A stretch of 64,000 bases of DNA from Jiangella aurantiaca (GCF_004349105.1 NZ_SMLB01000022.1:29620-93619), one strand, 5' to 3'; positions 28,131 to 37,445 are shown, counted from the first letter of the stretch. Notes: generated by a model from the letters alone, not told the origin. Numbers and translations: made by a program.

Positions 28131-28808
28131 TCAATCCCGGCGCTCCGGACAATAATCCTGGCCGCTTTCCGCTGATACCGCCGGATTCCCGCGGTGCTTG
28201 AGAATTCGCGCCGGAACTCCCCCGGCGACGGAGAGGTCGGGGATGGTTCCGCGGACGACGGCGTGCGCGGCGAGCACGCAGCCCCGCCCCACGACGGCGC
28301 CCCGGAGCACCGTCACCTTGACCCCGAGCCAGCAGTCGGGCCCGATGCGGACCGGCGACTTGACGATGCCCTGGTCCTTGATCGGCGTCGCGAGGTCGTC
28401 GAAGCGGTGGTCGAAGTCGGTGACGTAGACCCAGTCCGCCACCAGCGTCCGGGCGCCGATCTCGACGTCGAGGTAGCAGGTGACGGTGGTGTCGGACCCG
28501 AACACCGCCTTGTCGCCGACCCGCAGCGTCCCCTCGTGGGCGGTGAGCCGGGTGCCGTCGCCGATGTGCACCCACCGGCCGAGCACCACCCGGCCGTACC
28601 CGCGCCGTCCCTCGGCCCGGACCCGCCGGCCCAGGAACACCATGCCCTCGGTGACCACCTCGGGGTGCAGCAGCCGCAGCCGGAACAACCGCGCGTACCG
28701 GACCAGGTACCACCACGTCCACGCCCGGTGCCGGATCACCCAGCGCAACGACGACGGCGTCAGGTACCGCGCCTGCCGGGGGTCGCGACGGCGGAACACC
28801 ACGGGCAC
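28131..28808 (-). CDS. Hexapeptide-repeat (LbetaH) acyltransferase
   Basis: 225 residues, GTG start at 28808 or 28802. A left-handed beta-helix is indicated by the I/V-G-x4 repeats (VVLGRWVHIGDGTRLTAHEGTLRVGDKAVFGSDTTV ... IGPDCWLGVKVTVLRGAVVGRGCVLAAHAVV) and the acetyltransferase-type 'VTDFDHRFDDL' loop, ending AGGVPARILKHRG. Probable O-acetyltransferase on a sugar or lipid; the substrate is unknown. It lies upstream of the repeat-protein genes on the same strand, 226 bases from the first. Confidence 0.8.
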   Translation of the reverse strand: MPVVFRRRDPRQARYLTPSSLRWVIRHRAWTWWYLVRYARLFRLRLLHPEVVTEGMVFLGRRVRAEGRRGYGRVVLGRWVHIGDGTRLTAHEGTLRVGDKAVFGSDTTVTCYLDVEIGARTLVADWVYVTDFDHRFDDLATPIKDQGIVKSPVRIGPDCWLGVKVTVLRGAVVGRGCVLAAHAVVRGTIPDLSVAGGVPARILKHRGNPAVSAESGQDYCPERRD

Positions 28809-28896
28809 ACGTTAGCCCCACGGCCGCCCGCGGCCCTGATCAGCCCGTTACGACGTGGAGACCGCCCAGTAACAACGGCGGCGGAACCTGGAATCC

Positions 28897-29466
28897 ATGA
28901 AGACGACGCGACTGGCCGAATCGGCACACCTGTTCTCCGGCTCGGGCGTCACGACACGACTCCGCGACGGGCGCTCGGTCACCATCCGGGCCGCCACGCC
29001 GCGCGACGCCGGTGACGTCAGCGCGATGCACGTACGGTGCTCCACCGAGACCGTCCGGCACCGCTATCACTCCGTCCCGTCCATGACTGGGCGGTTCCTC
29101 TCCCAGCTCGTCGGCACCGACATCGCCCTGGTGGCCGAGGCCCCCAACCGGGCGATCGTCGCGCTGGCCAACTTGGGCCGCGACGACGGCGACGCCGGCG
29201 AGCTGGCCGTCATCGTCGAGGACGCCTGGCAGCGGGCCGGCCTGGGCTCGGCCCTGCTGGACCACCTGATCAGCATGGCCCGGCTCGTCGGCTACCGCGA
29301 GGTCTACACCGTCGCGCTGCCCGGCAACCACTGGTTCCGCGGCACGCTGACGCGGTACGGGCAGGCGCGGCTGGAGCGGTCGGCCGGCTACGACTCGATG
29401 CGGCTGGCCCTGCGCCCGCCGCTGGCACGGCTGCCCGAGCAGCTGGGCGCGACGGCGGCAGCGTGA
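28897..29466 (+). CDS. GNAT-family N-acetyltransferase
   Basis: 189 residues. TIRAATPRDAGDVSAMHVRCSTETVRHRYHS opening, acetyl-CoA binding motif A 'VEDAWQRAGLGSALLDHLISMARLVGY' (R-x-x-G-x-G/A). The substrate is not inferable. Converges on the methyltransferase gene with a 13-base gap. Confidence 0.82.
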   Translation: MKTTRLAESAHLFSGSGVTTRLRDGRSVTIRAATPRDAGDVSAMHVRCSTETVRHRYHSVPSMTGRFLSQLVGTDIALVAEAPNRAIVALANLGRDDGDAGELAVIVEDAWQRAGLGSALLDHLISMARLVGYREVYTVALPGNHWFRGTLTRYGQARLERSAGYDSMRLALRPPLARLPEQLGATAAA

Positions 29467-29479
29467 GGCGGCGGGGTGC

Positions 29480-30427
29480 CTACTCGGGCCGGACCGCCGT
29501 CACCGACACGTTGTAGAACAGCTCGCGCGGCACGACCCGGGCCAGCACCCGGTCGGCCGCCGACAGCCGCAGCCAGCTCTTGTACGCGAACATCGCCCAG
29601 CCCCAGCCCAGCCGGTCGGGGTTGACAGCGTGCTCGAACGTGCGCACCGGCCAGCCGAACCAGGCCGCCGTCAGCTCCTCCGTGACCGCCGTGGCATGGG
29701 TGAACCCGGCCCGGGTGACCAGCACGGTCAGCTCGCCGGGGTCGAACGTGTGCAGGTCGACGACGGACTCCAGCGCGGCCGCGCGCGACGACTCGTCCAG
29801 CTCCTCCCGCGACCGCGCCCAGCCCGACAACCCCGGCAGCCGCGTGGCGCGGGTCGTCGCCCACCAGGTGGCCCGCGACAGCGCCCGGGCGATCCTGTCG
29901 CCGTACTTCGTCGGCTCGCCGCAGATGACGACGCGCCCGCCGGGACGCAGCACCCGCAGCATCTCGCGGAACGCCTGCTCGACGTCCGGGAGGTGGTGGA
30001 TGACGGCGTGCCCGACGACGACGTCGAACGTCTCGTCGGGGAACGGCAGCTTCTCGGCGTCGGCCACCTCGCCGGCGATCTCGAAGCCGAGCTGCCGGGC
30101 GTTGCGCCGGGCCGCCCCGACCATGCCGGGCGAGATGTCGGTGACGGTCACGTCGGACAGCGCGCCGGCCTGGCGCAGGTTGAGCGAGAAGAACCCCGTC
30201 CCGGCACCGATCTCCAGCGCGCGGCCGTACGGCCAGCCTTCAGAACCGGCGACGGCGGTGAAGCGGTCGCGCGCGTAGGAGATGCAGCGCTCGTCGAAGG
30301 AGATGGACCACTTGTCGTCGTAGGTCTGCGACTCCCAGTCGTGGTAAAGCACCTGGGCCAGCTTGGTGTCGTTCCAGGCTCGCTCGACGTCCTCGGCGGA
30401 CGCGGACGGCCGCCGCTCCCCCGTCAT
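29480..30427 (-). CDS. Class I SAM-dependent methyltransferase
   Basis: 315 residues from ATG 30427, which overlaps the enoyl-CoA hydratase stop by 4 bases. Motif I ALEIGAGTGFFSLNL, motif II region 'EVADAEKLPFPDETFDVVVGHAVIHHLPD', post-motif 'MLRVLRPGGRVVICGEP'. The Methyltransf_11 core is followed by a C-terminal extension with Trp-rich 'AAWFGWPVRTFEHAVNPDRLGWGW'. Substrate unknown; coupling to an enoyl-CoA hydratase hints at lipid metabolism. Confidence 0.85.
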   Translation of the reverse strand: MTGERRPSASAEDVERAWNDTKLAQVLYHDWESQTYDDKWSISFDERCISYARDRFTAVAGSEGWPYGRALEIGAGTGFFSLNLRQAGALSDVTVTDISPGMVGAARRNARQLGFEIAGEVADAEKLPFPDETFDVVVGHAVIHHLPDVEQAFREMLRVLRPGGRVVICGEPTKYGDRIARALSRATWWATTRATRLPGLSGWARSREELDESSRAAALESVVDLHTFDPGELTVLVTRAGFTHATAVTEELTAAWFGWPVRTFEHAVNPDRLGWGWAMFAYKSWLRLSAADRVLARVVPRELFYNVSVTAVRPE

Positions 30428-31215
30428 CAGCGGCCCTCGAAGACGGCCTTGCCGGGGCCCTTCTCGATGAACGAGCGCATGCCGGTGGCGCGGTCCTCGG
30501 TGGCGAACAGCCCTGCGAACTGCTGTCGCTCGAGCTCGAGGCCGGTGTCGAGGTCGGTGGACAGGCCGCGGTCGATCGCCTCCTTGGCCGCCCGCAGCGC
30601 ATAGGCCGGGCCCGTCGCGAACCGGGCCGCCCATTCGACCGCGACGGCGTAGACGTGGGCACCGGCGGGAACGACCCGGTCGACCAGCCCCATCGCCAGC
30701 GCCTCCTCGGCACCGACCATGCGGCCGGTGAAGATGAGGTCCTTCGCCTTGGACGGGCCGACCAGCCGCGCCAGCCGCTGGGTGCCGCCGGCGCCGGGGA
30801 TCAGCCCCAGCAGGATCTCCGGCTGGCCGAGCTTGGCGTCGGACGCGGCGAACCGCAGGTCGCAGGCGAGCGCCAGCTCGCAGCCGCCGCCGAGCGCGTA
30901 TCCGGTGATGGCCGCGACGGTCGGCTTCGGGATGCGCGCGACAGCCGTGAACGCGGCCTGCAGCCCCACCGACCGGTCGACCATGTCCGTGTACGACCAG
31001 CCGGCCATCTCCTTGATGTCCGCGCCGGCCGCGAAGACCTTCTCGCCGCCGTAGACGACGACGGCGCGGACGTCGCGCCGCTCGGTCGCCTCGGCGGCCA
31101 GCCTCAGCAGGCCATCCTGGAGGGCGGCGTCCAGGGCGTTCATCGGCGGCCGGTCCAGCCGGATGGTCCCGACGCCGTCCGCGACCTCCAGCCGCACCAG
31201 CTCTCGTTCGCTCAT
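30427..31215 (-). CDS. Enoyl-CoA hydratase/isomerase family protein
   Basis: 262 residues from ATG 31215 (MSERELVRLEV). Crotonase fold: oxyanion-hole segments 'KVFAAGADIKEM' and 'GYALGGGCELALACDLRFAA', 'AKLGQPEILLGLIPGAGGTQRLARLVG' carrying the Glu pair used for water addition. Hydrates 2-trans-enoyl-CoA in beta-oxidation. etfBA, 13 kb away, could serve the same pathway. Confidence 0.92.
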   Translation of the reverse strand: MSERELVRLEVADGVGTIRLDRPPMNALDAALQDGLLRLAAEATERRDVRAVVVYGGEKVFAAGADIKEMAGWSYTDMVDRSVGLQAAFTAVARIPKPTVAAITGYALGGGCELALACDLRFAASDAKLGQPEILLGLIPGAGGTQRLARLVGPSKAKDLIFTGRMVGAEEALAMGLVDRVVPAGAHVYAVAVEWAARFATGPAYALRAAKEAIDRGLSTDLDTGLELERQQFAGLFATEDRATGMRSFIEKGPGKAVFEGR

Positions 31216-31282
31216 CTCGGCACCGTACCGTGACACCCTGCCTACCTGGACGAAGAGGTTCTTGTCGGCCGCATGAGCAACA

Positions 31283-33445
31283 ATGCCCCGCGTGGATGTC
31301 GCGATGGAGCCATGGCCCGGTCACTGGACCCCGCTGGGAGCCACCTACGACCCCGAGGCCACGAACTTCGCCCTGTGGGCGCCGGAGGCCGAGCAGGTCG
31401 AGGTCTGCCTGTTCGACGAGGACGACACCGAGACCAGGCTGGTGCTACCCAACCGCACGTTCGACATCTGGCACGGCAGCGTCCCCGGAGTGCGGGCGGG
31501 CCAGCGCTACGGGTTCCGGGTGCACGGCCCCTGGGACCCTGAGAAAGGCCACCGCTTCAACCCCGCCAAGCTGCTCACCGACCCGTACGCCCTCGCCGTC
31601 GACGGCGCGCTGACGGCGCACGCCGCGATCTACGGCCACGTCCGCCCGTCCCTGGACACAGGCGGCGACCACCGCGTGCGCGACGACCGCGACTCCGCCC
31701 CGTACGTCCCCAAGTCGGTCGTCGTCGACGTCCACCCGTTCGACTGGCGCGGCGACGCACCGCCCCGGGTGCCGTGGGCCGAGACCGTCCTCTACGAGAC
31801 GCACGTGCGCGGCTTCACCATGCGGCACCCGGACGTGCCCGAGGAGCTGCGCGGCACCTACGCCGGCCTCGCCCACCCGGCCGCCATCGAGTACCTCACC
31901 AGCCTCGGCATCACCACCGTCGAGCTGATGCCGGTGCACCAGTACGTCAGCGAGCCCGACTTCCTGCACCGCGGCTCGCTGAACTACTGGGGCTACAACA
32001 CGCTGGCGTTCTTCGCGCCGCACAACGCGTACTCGTCGTCGGGCACGCGCGGCCAGCAGGTCGACGAGTTCAAGGCGATGGTGCGCGCGCTGCACCAGGC
32101 CGGGCTCGAGGTCATCCTCGACGTCGTCTACAACCACACCGCCGAGCAGGGCGACGGCGGCCCGACGCTGTCCTACCGCGGCATCGCGAACGAGGCGTAC
32201 TACCACGTCGACCCGGCCGACCGGTCCCGCTACCTCGACTACACCGGCACCGGCAACACCTTCCGGGTCGCGCATCCGGCGGTGCTCGGCCTGGTCATGG
32301 ACTCCCTGAGGTACTGGGTCAGCGAGATGCACGTCGACGGGTTCCGCTTCGACCTCGCCTCGGCCCTGGCCCGCTCGATGCACGACGTCGACATGCTCGG
32401 CTCGTTCATGACGGTCATCGGGCAGGACCCGGTGCTGCGCGAGGTGAAGCTGATCGCCGAGCCCTGGGACGTCGGCCCCGGCGGCTACCAGGTCGGCGAG
32501 TTCCCGCACCTGTGGACCGAGTGGAACGACCGCTACCGCGACTCCGTCCGCGACCACTGGCGCGGCGCCGCGGCCGGTGTCCGCGACCTCGCCTTCCGGC
32601 TGTCCGGCTCGTCCGACCTCTACGCCGACGACCGCCGCCGTCCGTACGCGTCCATCAACTACGTCACCGCGCACGACGGCTTCACCATGCGCGACCTCGT
32701 CTCCTACGACCGCAAGCACAACGAGGCCAATGGCGAGCAGAACCGCGACGGGACGAACGACAACCGCTCGTGGAACCACGGCATCGAAGGAATTGCGGGC
32801 GACGCCGATGAGGCGCTGCGCGAGCTGCGGGTGCGCCAGATCAAGAACATGCTGACGACGATGCTGCTGTCGACCGGCGTGCCCATGCTGCTCTCCGGCG
32901 ACGAGCTGGGGCGCACGCAGCGCGGCAACAACAACGCGTACTGCCAGGACAACGAGATCAGCTGGATCGACTGGTCGCTGGCCGCCGACCATCCGGAGCT
33001 GCTCGAGCACGTCCGGCGGCTGCTGCGGTTCCGCCGCGCGCACCCCGTCGTCCGGCAGCGGCGGTTCTTCGAAGGCGTGCCCGTGGTCGACGGCGGCCGC
33101 AAGGACATCGCCTGGTTCGCCCCGTCCGGCGCGGAGATGACCGAGGCCGAGTGGCACGACGGCGCGCTGCGCACGCTCGGCATGTACCTCAACGGCGAGG
33201 GCATCCGGTCGCGCGGCGTGCGCGGCGAGCCGATCCTGGACGAGTCGTTCCTGCTCTACGTCCACGCCGGCGCCGAGGACGTCGACGTGCGCCTGCCGGG
33301 CCGGTTCTGGGCGAGGTCGTACGAGGTGGTGCTCGACACCGCGGACGCCGGCGCGGACGGCCGGCACCGTCCGGCTGCCCGGGTGCGACTGACCGGCCGC
33401 AGCTGCCTGCTGCTGCGCGTGATCGACAGACCCCGCGATGGGTGA
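31283..33445 (+). CDS. glgX: Glycogen debranching enzyme GlgX
   Basis: 720 residues (ATG 31283; ATG 31304, giving MEPWPGHWTPLGATYD, is also possible). Hydrolyses alpha-1,6 branches of phosphorylase-limited glycogen. CBM48 domain at the N-terminus, then a GH13 barrel: VYNHTAEQG, nucleophile in 'VDGFRFDLAS', acid/base in 'LIAEPWDVG', 'VTAHDGFTM' and 'GDELGRTQRGNNNAYCQDN', the GlgX mark. The last codons RDG-stop are formed by the palindrome at 33436, so the natural 3' end was altered slightly. First gene of the alpha-glucan block. Confidence 0.95.
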   Translation: MPRVDVAMEPWPGHWTPLGATYDPEATNFALWAPEAEQVEVCLFDEDDTETRLVLPNRTFDIWHGSVPGVRAGQRYGFRVHGPWDPEKGHRFNPAKLLTDPYALAVDGALTAHAAIYGHVRPSLDTGGDHRVRDDRDSAPYVPKSVVVDVHPFDWRGDAPPRVPWAETVLYETHVRGFTMRHPDVPEELRGTYAGLAHPAAIEYLTSLGITTVELMPVHQYVSEPDFLHRGSLNYWGYNTLAFFAPHNAYSSSGTRGQQVDEFKAMVRALHQAGLEVILDVVYNHTAEQGDGGPTLSYRGIANEAYYHVDPADRSRYLDYTGTGNTFRVAHPAVLGLVMDSLRYWVSEMHVDGFRFDLASALARSMHDVDMLGSFMTVIGQDPVLREVKLIAEPWDVGPGGYQVGEFPHLWTEWNDRYRDSVRDHWRGAAAGVRDLAFRLSGSSDLYADDRRRPYASINYVTAHDGFTMRDLVSYDRKHNEANGEQNRDGTNDNRSWNHGIEGIAGDADEALRELRVRQIKNMLTTMLLSTGVPMLLSGDELGRTQRGNNNAYCQDNEISWIDWSLAADHPELLEHVRRLLRFRRAHPVVRQRRFFEGVPVVDGGRKDIAWFAPSGAEMTEAEWHDGALRTLGMYLNGEGIRSRGVRGEPILDESFLLYVHAGAEDVDVRLPGRFWARSYEVVLDTADAGADGRHRPAARVRLTGRSCLLLRVIDRPRDG

Positions 33446-33487
33446 GCGTCTGGTGTCGCCATAGCAACAGCAGACGCTCACCCATCG
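33436..33487. repeat. 52-bp palindrome, left border of DUF559 unit 2
   Basis: CGATGGGTGAGCGTCTG and its exact complement 17 bp each, with an 18-base centre that pairs further (TGTCGC/GCAACA around CATA). It contains the glgX stop TGA. The second copy is at 34624-34675. Confidence 0.88.
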
Positions 33488-33499
33488 GTTGTCCACAGG
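33486..33499 (+). repeat. 14-bp sequence shared with unit 1
   Basis: CGGTTGTCCACAGG, identical to 18996-19009 and in the same position next to the palindrome. TTGTCCACA is DnaA-box-like; TTG 33489 is in frame with the gene and could even be its start. Confidence 0.6.
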
Positions 33500-33548
33500 T
33501 TGCGAACTCGCCCTTCCGCCGCGCGCCGCGGACGCGCAGGATCGCGTC

Positions 33549-34633
33549 GTGTCCCATCGACGTGCTTTCGCACTCGCCCGCGTCCAGGACGGTCTGCTCA
33601 CCCGCCGGCAGGCCCCCGCCAGCGGCATGACCGCCGCTGCCGTGCGCCACGCCATCCGTACCGGCGGGCCGTGGCAGCGCGTCCTGCCCGGTGTATACGC
33701 GACCTTCAACGGACCGCTCAGCCGGCTGCACCGGCTGCGGGCCGCAGTGCTCTATGCGGGGAGGATGCGCTGGTCACCGGTCCGTCGACGTGCGACCTGC
33801 TCGGCCTCCGGTACGGCCCACCCGTCACCGACGACGTCCATGTCCTGGCCGGCTGCGCACGCGGCCAGCGCAGTCACGGGTTCGTCCGCGCCGTCCGCAC
33901 CCGCCGGATGCCGAAGGGTCAGCGCTGGATCGACGACGAGCGGCTGGCCGCCCTTCACGGCGACGGGCCGCCGCTGGACGAGGTGCTCGACCCCCTCGCC
34001 CCGACGGCGTCTCCGGGCGTCGTGCCCATCGCCGCGGCCGCTCGCGCGGTCGTCGACACGGTGGTCCGGTGCACGCACCTGCCCGCGGACTGGCGGCCGC
34101 GCTGTTCTCGCACCGGCGGCTGTCCCGCCTGCTGGCGCGATCCCAGGCACCACCGCGAACTCGCGCTGCGCAACACCCGAGCGCTCATGTGCGAAGCCGT
34201 CCAACGCCGCCGCACCACCCTCACCGGCCTCCGTGCCGAGGTAGCGGCCGCCCCGCGCCGTGGCGGCGCGCTGGCCCGGCTCGCCATGCAGGACATCGAC
34301 GCCGGGTGCCGGTCCGCGCCGGAGTGCGAGCTGCACGACCTCGTCCGCACCAGCCGGCTCCTTCCGGAACCACGCTGGAACCAGCCACTGCCCGGCCACC
34401 GCGGCATTCACCCCGACGCCTGCTGGCAGCACGCCCTGCTGGTGGTCGAGGTCGACTCACGCAGCTTCCACGGCTTCGGCGACGCGCCCGCGCGCACCGA
34501 GGAGCGGCGCGCTCGGTACCCCACACTCGGCTGGCGAGCGCTCCCGGTCTCGCCGGCCCGGCTGAGAGCCGAACCCGCCGCCGTTCTGCGTGAGATCGAG
34601 GCCGCCTACCTGGCCGGTCTCCGCGATGGTTGA
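33549..34633 (+). pseudogene. AbiEi/DUF559-type protein, frameshifted
   Basis: The frame opens at GTG 33549 (VSHRRAFALARVQDGLLTRRQAPASGM) with an AbiEi-like helix-turn-helix region ending HRLRAAVLYAG. At the G-run 33758-33761 the frame shifts back by one; the protein continues as EDALVTGPSTCDLLGLRYGPPVTDDVHV and ends with a DUF559-like domain (SAPECELHDLVRTSRLLPEPRWNQPLP ... LLVVEVDSRSFHGF, 'LPVSPARLRAEPAAVLREI'). Adding one G restores about 360 codons. The last codons RDG-stop come from the right palindrome. Related in architecture to unit 1 (19060). Null allele, phase-variable tract or sequence error. Confidence 0.7.
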
Positions 34634-34675
34634 GCGTCTGGTGTTGCCATAGCGACAGCAGACGCTCACCCATCA
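34624..34675. repeat. 52-bp palindrome, right border of DUF559 unit 2
   Basis: Near copy of 33436-33487 with a few changes (CGATGGTTGAGCGTCTG; centre TGTTGC/GCGACA). It provides the stop of the DUF559-type gene on the + strand, and its right edge overlaps the glgP stop codon on the minus strand. Confidence 0.88.
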
Positions 34676-37222
34676 CTCCGGGAGGGCGGCCAAACCCAAC
34701 TCGCTGCCATCGGAGAGCAGCGGGTGGCGGGGGACGATGCGGACGGTGTAGCCGAACGCGCCGGTGCGGTCGAGCTGGACCTCGCCGTCGAAGCGGAAGG
34801 AGCCGTTCTCCAGCCGCTCGCTCATCGTCATCGGGGTGACCACGGGGTCGCGCAGGTTGTCGGCGTCGTCGACCGGGCCGTGGACGACCTGGACGTCGAC
34901 GTCGTCGGGGGTCAGGGAGCCGAGCGTGACGAACGCGTGCAGCCGCAGCGTCTGGCCGCGCTCGAACGCGTCGACGGTGGTGGTCTCGACGTGGTCGACG
35001 CGGACGCGCGGCCAGGCGGCACGGACGTGCTCCTTCCAGTCCGCCAGCGACACCGCGCCGTCGAAGTCGGAGTTCAGCGAGCGGCTGGACTCCGCGGCCG
35101 GCGTGTAGAGGGTCTCGACGTAGTCGCGGACCATGCGGGTGGCCTGCACCTTCGGGCCGAGCGTGGTGAGCGTGTGGCGCAGCTGCTCGAGCCAGCGGCG
35201 TGGGACGTCCTCGCCGTCGACGTCGTAGAAGCGGGGCGCGATCTCGTTCTCCAGCAGCTCGTACAGCGCGGTCGCCTCCAGCGAGTCGCGGTACTCGGGG
35301 TCCCCGACGCCCTCGGCGGACGGGATGTCCCAGCCGTTGACGCCGTCGGACCACTCGTCCCACCAGCCGTCGCGGATCGAGAGATTCAGCCCGGCGTTGA
35401 GCGCCGCCTTCATGCCGGACGTGCCGCACGCCTCGTACGGGCGCAGCGGGTTGTTCAGCCACACGTCGCAGCCGGGGTACAGCGCCTGCGCCATGCCGAT
35501 GCCGTAGTCGGGCAGGAACACGATGCGGTGCCGGATCTCCGGGTCGTCGGCGAAGCGCACCATCTCCTGGATCATCCGCTTGCCGCCGTCGTCGGCCGGG
35601 TGCGCCTTGCCGGCGATGACGAACTGGACCGGCCGATCCGGGTGCAGCAGCAGCGCCTTGAGCCGGGCGGGGTCGCGCAGCATCAGCGTGAGCCGCTTGT
35701 ACGACGGCACCCGGCGGGCGAACCCGATGGTGAGGACCCCCGGGTCGAGGACGTCGTCGATCCAGCCCAGCTCGGCCTCGCTCGCGCCGCGGCCGCGCCA
35801 CGAGTCGCGCAGCCGCCGCCGGGCCGACTCGACCAGCCGGGCCCGTAGCGCGCGCTTCGTCGACCACAGGTCGGCGTCGGAGACGGCGGCCGTGGCGTCC
35901 TTCCAGCCGCCGCCGGCGATGGCCTTCTCCTCCAGCCGCAGGATCTCCGGCGCCACCCACGTGGGCGCGTGCACTCCGTTGGTGATCGAGCCGATCGGCA
36001 CCTCGCGCTCGTCGAACGACGGCCACAGCCCGGTGAACATGCCCCGGCTGACCTCGCCGTGCAGGGTGCTGACGCCGTTGGCCCGGGCCGCGAGCCGCAA
36101 CCCCATGACGGCCATGTTGAACACGGACGGGTCGCCGCCCTCGTAGTCCTCGGCGCCCAGCGCGAGGATCTGCTCGACGCCCAGGCCCGGGCTGGCGTTG
36201 TCGCCGCCGAAGTGCTGCTTCACGAGGTCCATCGGGAACCGGTCGATGCCCGCGGGCACCGGCGTGTGCGTGGTGAAGACGGTGCCGGCGCGGGTGAACT
36301 CCAGCGCCGCCTCGTACGTCAGCCCGCGCTCCTCGACGAGCTCGCGGATGCGCTCCAGGCCGAGGAAGCCGGCGTGCCCCTCGTTGGTGTGGAACACCTC
36401 CGGCGCGGCGGTACCGGTGATCCGGCAGTACGCCCGCACCGCCCGCACACCGCCGATGCCGAGCAGCATCTCCTGCAGCAGCCGGTGCTCGCGGCTGCCG
36501 CCGTAGAGCCGGTCGGTGACCTCGCGCTCGGCCGGGCCGTTGTCGTCGATGTAGGAGTCGAGCAGCAGCAGCGGCACCCGGCCGACCTGCGCCACCCAGA
36601 CGGCCGCGGTCAGGACCCGCCCGCCCGGCATGCCGATGGTGATCCGCGCCGGCGTGCCGTCGGGCTCGCGCAGCCGCACCAGCGGCATGTTGTCGGGGTC
36701 GACGACGGGGTAGCGCTCCTGCTGCCAGCCCTCGCGCGACAGCGACTGCACGAAGTACCCGTGCCGGTAGAGCAGCCCGACGCCGATGATCGGCACGCCG
36801 AGGTCGCTGGCCGCCTTGAGGTGGTCGCCGGCCAGGATGCCGAGGCCGCCGGAGTACTGCGGCAGCACGTGCGTGATGCCGAACTCCGGCGAGAAGTACG
36901 CGACGCCCCGCGGCGCCCGGCCGTCGTGGTCCTGGTACCAGCGGGCCTCGGTCAGGTACTGCCGCAGGTCGTCGTGGGCCGCGTGGACAAGGCCGAGGAA
37001 CGCGGGATCGGCGGCCAGCTCGGCCAGTCGCTCCGGCCGGACCTCGCCGAGCAGCCGGACGGGGTCGTGGCCGACCTCCGACCACAGCTGCGGGTCGACG
37101 GCGGAGAACAGTTCCTGAGTCGGCTGATGCCACGACCACCTCAGGTTCGTGACGAGATCGCCGAGCGCGGCCAGCGGCTCGGGGAGGACGGTACGGACCA
37201 TGAGTCGTCGGATCGCGCGCAC
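34673..37222 (-). CDS. glgP: Alpha-glucan (glycogen) phosphorylase GlgP
   Basis: 849 residues from GTG 37222; the opening MRAIRRLMVRTVLPEPL..LVTNLRWSWH matches actinobacterial GlgP, so the internal ATG 37201 is less likely. GT35 family with the DUF3417 N-terminal domain. Releases glucose-1-phosphate from alpha-1,4-glucan. Signs: PQYSGGLGILAGDHLKAASDLG, 'HTNEGHAGFLGLERI', 'SIGSITNGVHAPTWV', 'FARRVPSYKRLTL' and the PLP-lysine region 'PYEACGTSGMKAALNAGLNLS'. Stop lies at the edge of the DUF559-unit palindrome. Normally glgE follows divergently; it does not here. Confidence 0.95.
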   Translation of the reverse strand: MRAIRRLMVRTVLPEPLAALGDLVTNLRWSWHQPTQELFSAVDPQLWSEVGHDPVRLLGEVRPERLAELAADPAFLGLVHAAHDDLRQYLTEARWYQDHDGRAPRGVAYFSPEFGITHVLPQYSGGLGILAGDHLKAASDLGVPIIGVGLLYRHGYFVQSLSREGWQQERYPVVDPDNMPLVRLREPDGTPARITIGMPGGRVLTAAVWVAQVGRVPLLLLDSYIDDNGPAEREVTDRLYGGSREHRLLQEMLLGIGGVRAVRAYCRITGTAAPEVFHTNEGHAGFLGLERIRELVEERGLTYEAALEFTRAGTVFTTHTPVPAGIDRFPMDLVKQHFGGDNASPGLGVEQILALGAEDYEGGDPSVFNMAVMGLRLAARANGVSTLHGEVSRGMFTGLWPSFDEREVPIGSITNGVHAPTWVAPEILRLEEKAIAGGGWKDATAAVSDADLWSTKRALRARLVESARRRLRDSWRGRGASEAELGWIDDVLDPGVLTIGFARRVPSYKRLTLMLRDPARLKALLLHPDRPVQFVIAGKAHPADDGGKRMIQEMVRFADDPEIRHRIVFLPDYGIGMAQALYPGCDVWLNNPLRPYEACGTSGMKAALNAGLNLSIRDGWWDEWSDGVNGWDIPSAEGVGDPEYRDSLEATALYELLENEIAPRFYDVDGEDVPRRWLEQLRHTLTTLGPKVQATRMVRDYVETLYTPAAESSRSLNSDFDGAVSLADWKEHVRAAWPRVRVDHVETTTVDAFERGQTLRLHAFVTLGSLTPDDVDVQVVHGPVDDADNLRDPVVTPMTMSERLENGSFRFDGEVQLDRTGAFGYTVRIVPRHPLLSDGSELGLAALPE

Positions 37223-37265
37223 GCGGCCAACGGTAGTCGGTGACTGTTACGCGAGCCTTACCGGC

Positions 37266-37426
37266 GGACGAGCGGACGGCGACCCAGGAGGGTCGGGCGA
37301 GGCCGGCGGCGAGACGGGGCCGGAGGTCCCATCGAGTCGTCGGCGCGAAACGCAGGCCAAGAGTGCCCGTGCCTGGGGCTCGCCCGACCCGACGAGCGGA
37401 CGGCGACCAGTCGCCGTCCGCTCGTC
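37266..37426. repeat. Repeated and inverted segments between glgP and the LVIVD gene
   Basis: GACGAGCGGACGGCGACC occurs at about 37266 and 37391. The second copy pairs with CGCCGTCCGCTCGTC to form a 15-bp stem (37391-37405 / 37412-37426, 6-base loop), placed as a terminator for the LVIVD gene. GGGTCGGGCGAG near 37290 is also the complement of CTCGCCCGACCC near 37379. No gene in this 223-base gap. Confidence 0.55.
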
Positions 37427-37445
37427 TCGTCCGGTGCGTGATGCG

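Noticed and set aside
33436..33487. Palindrome as an ordinary rho-independent terminator of glgX
   Set aside because: It may act as one, but it occurs twice around one gene and overlaps coding ends on both sides, which a simple terminator would not explain.
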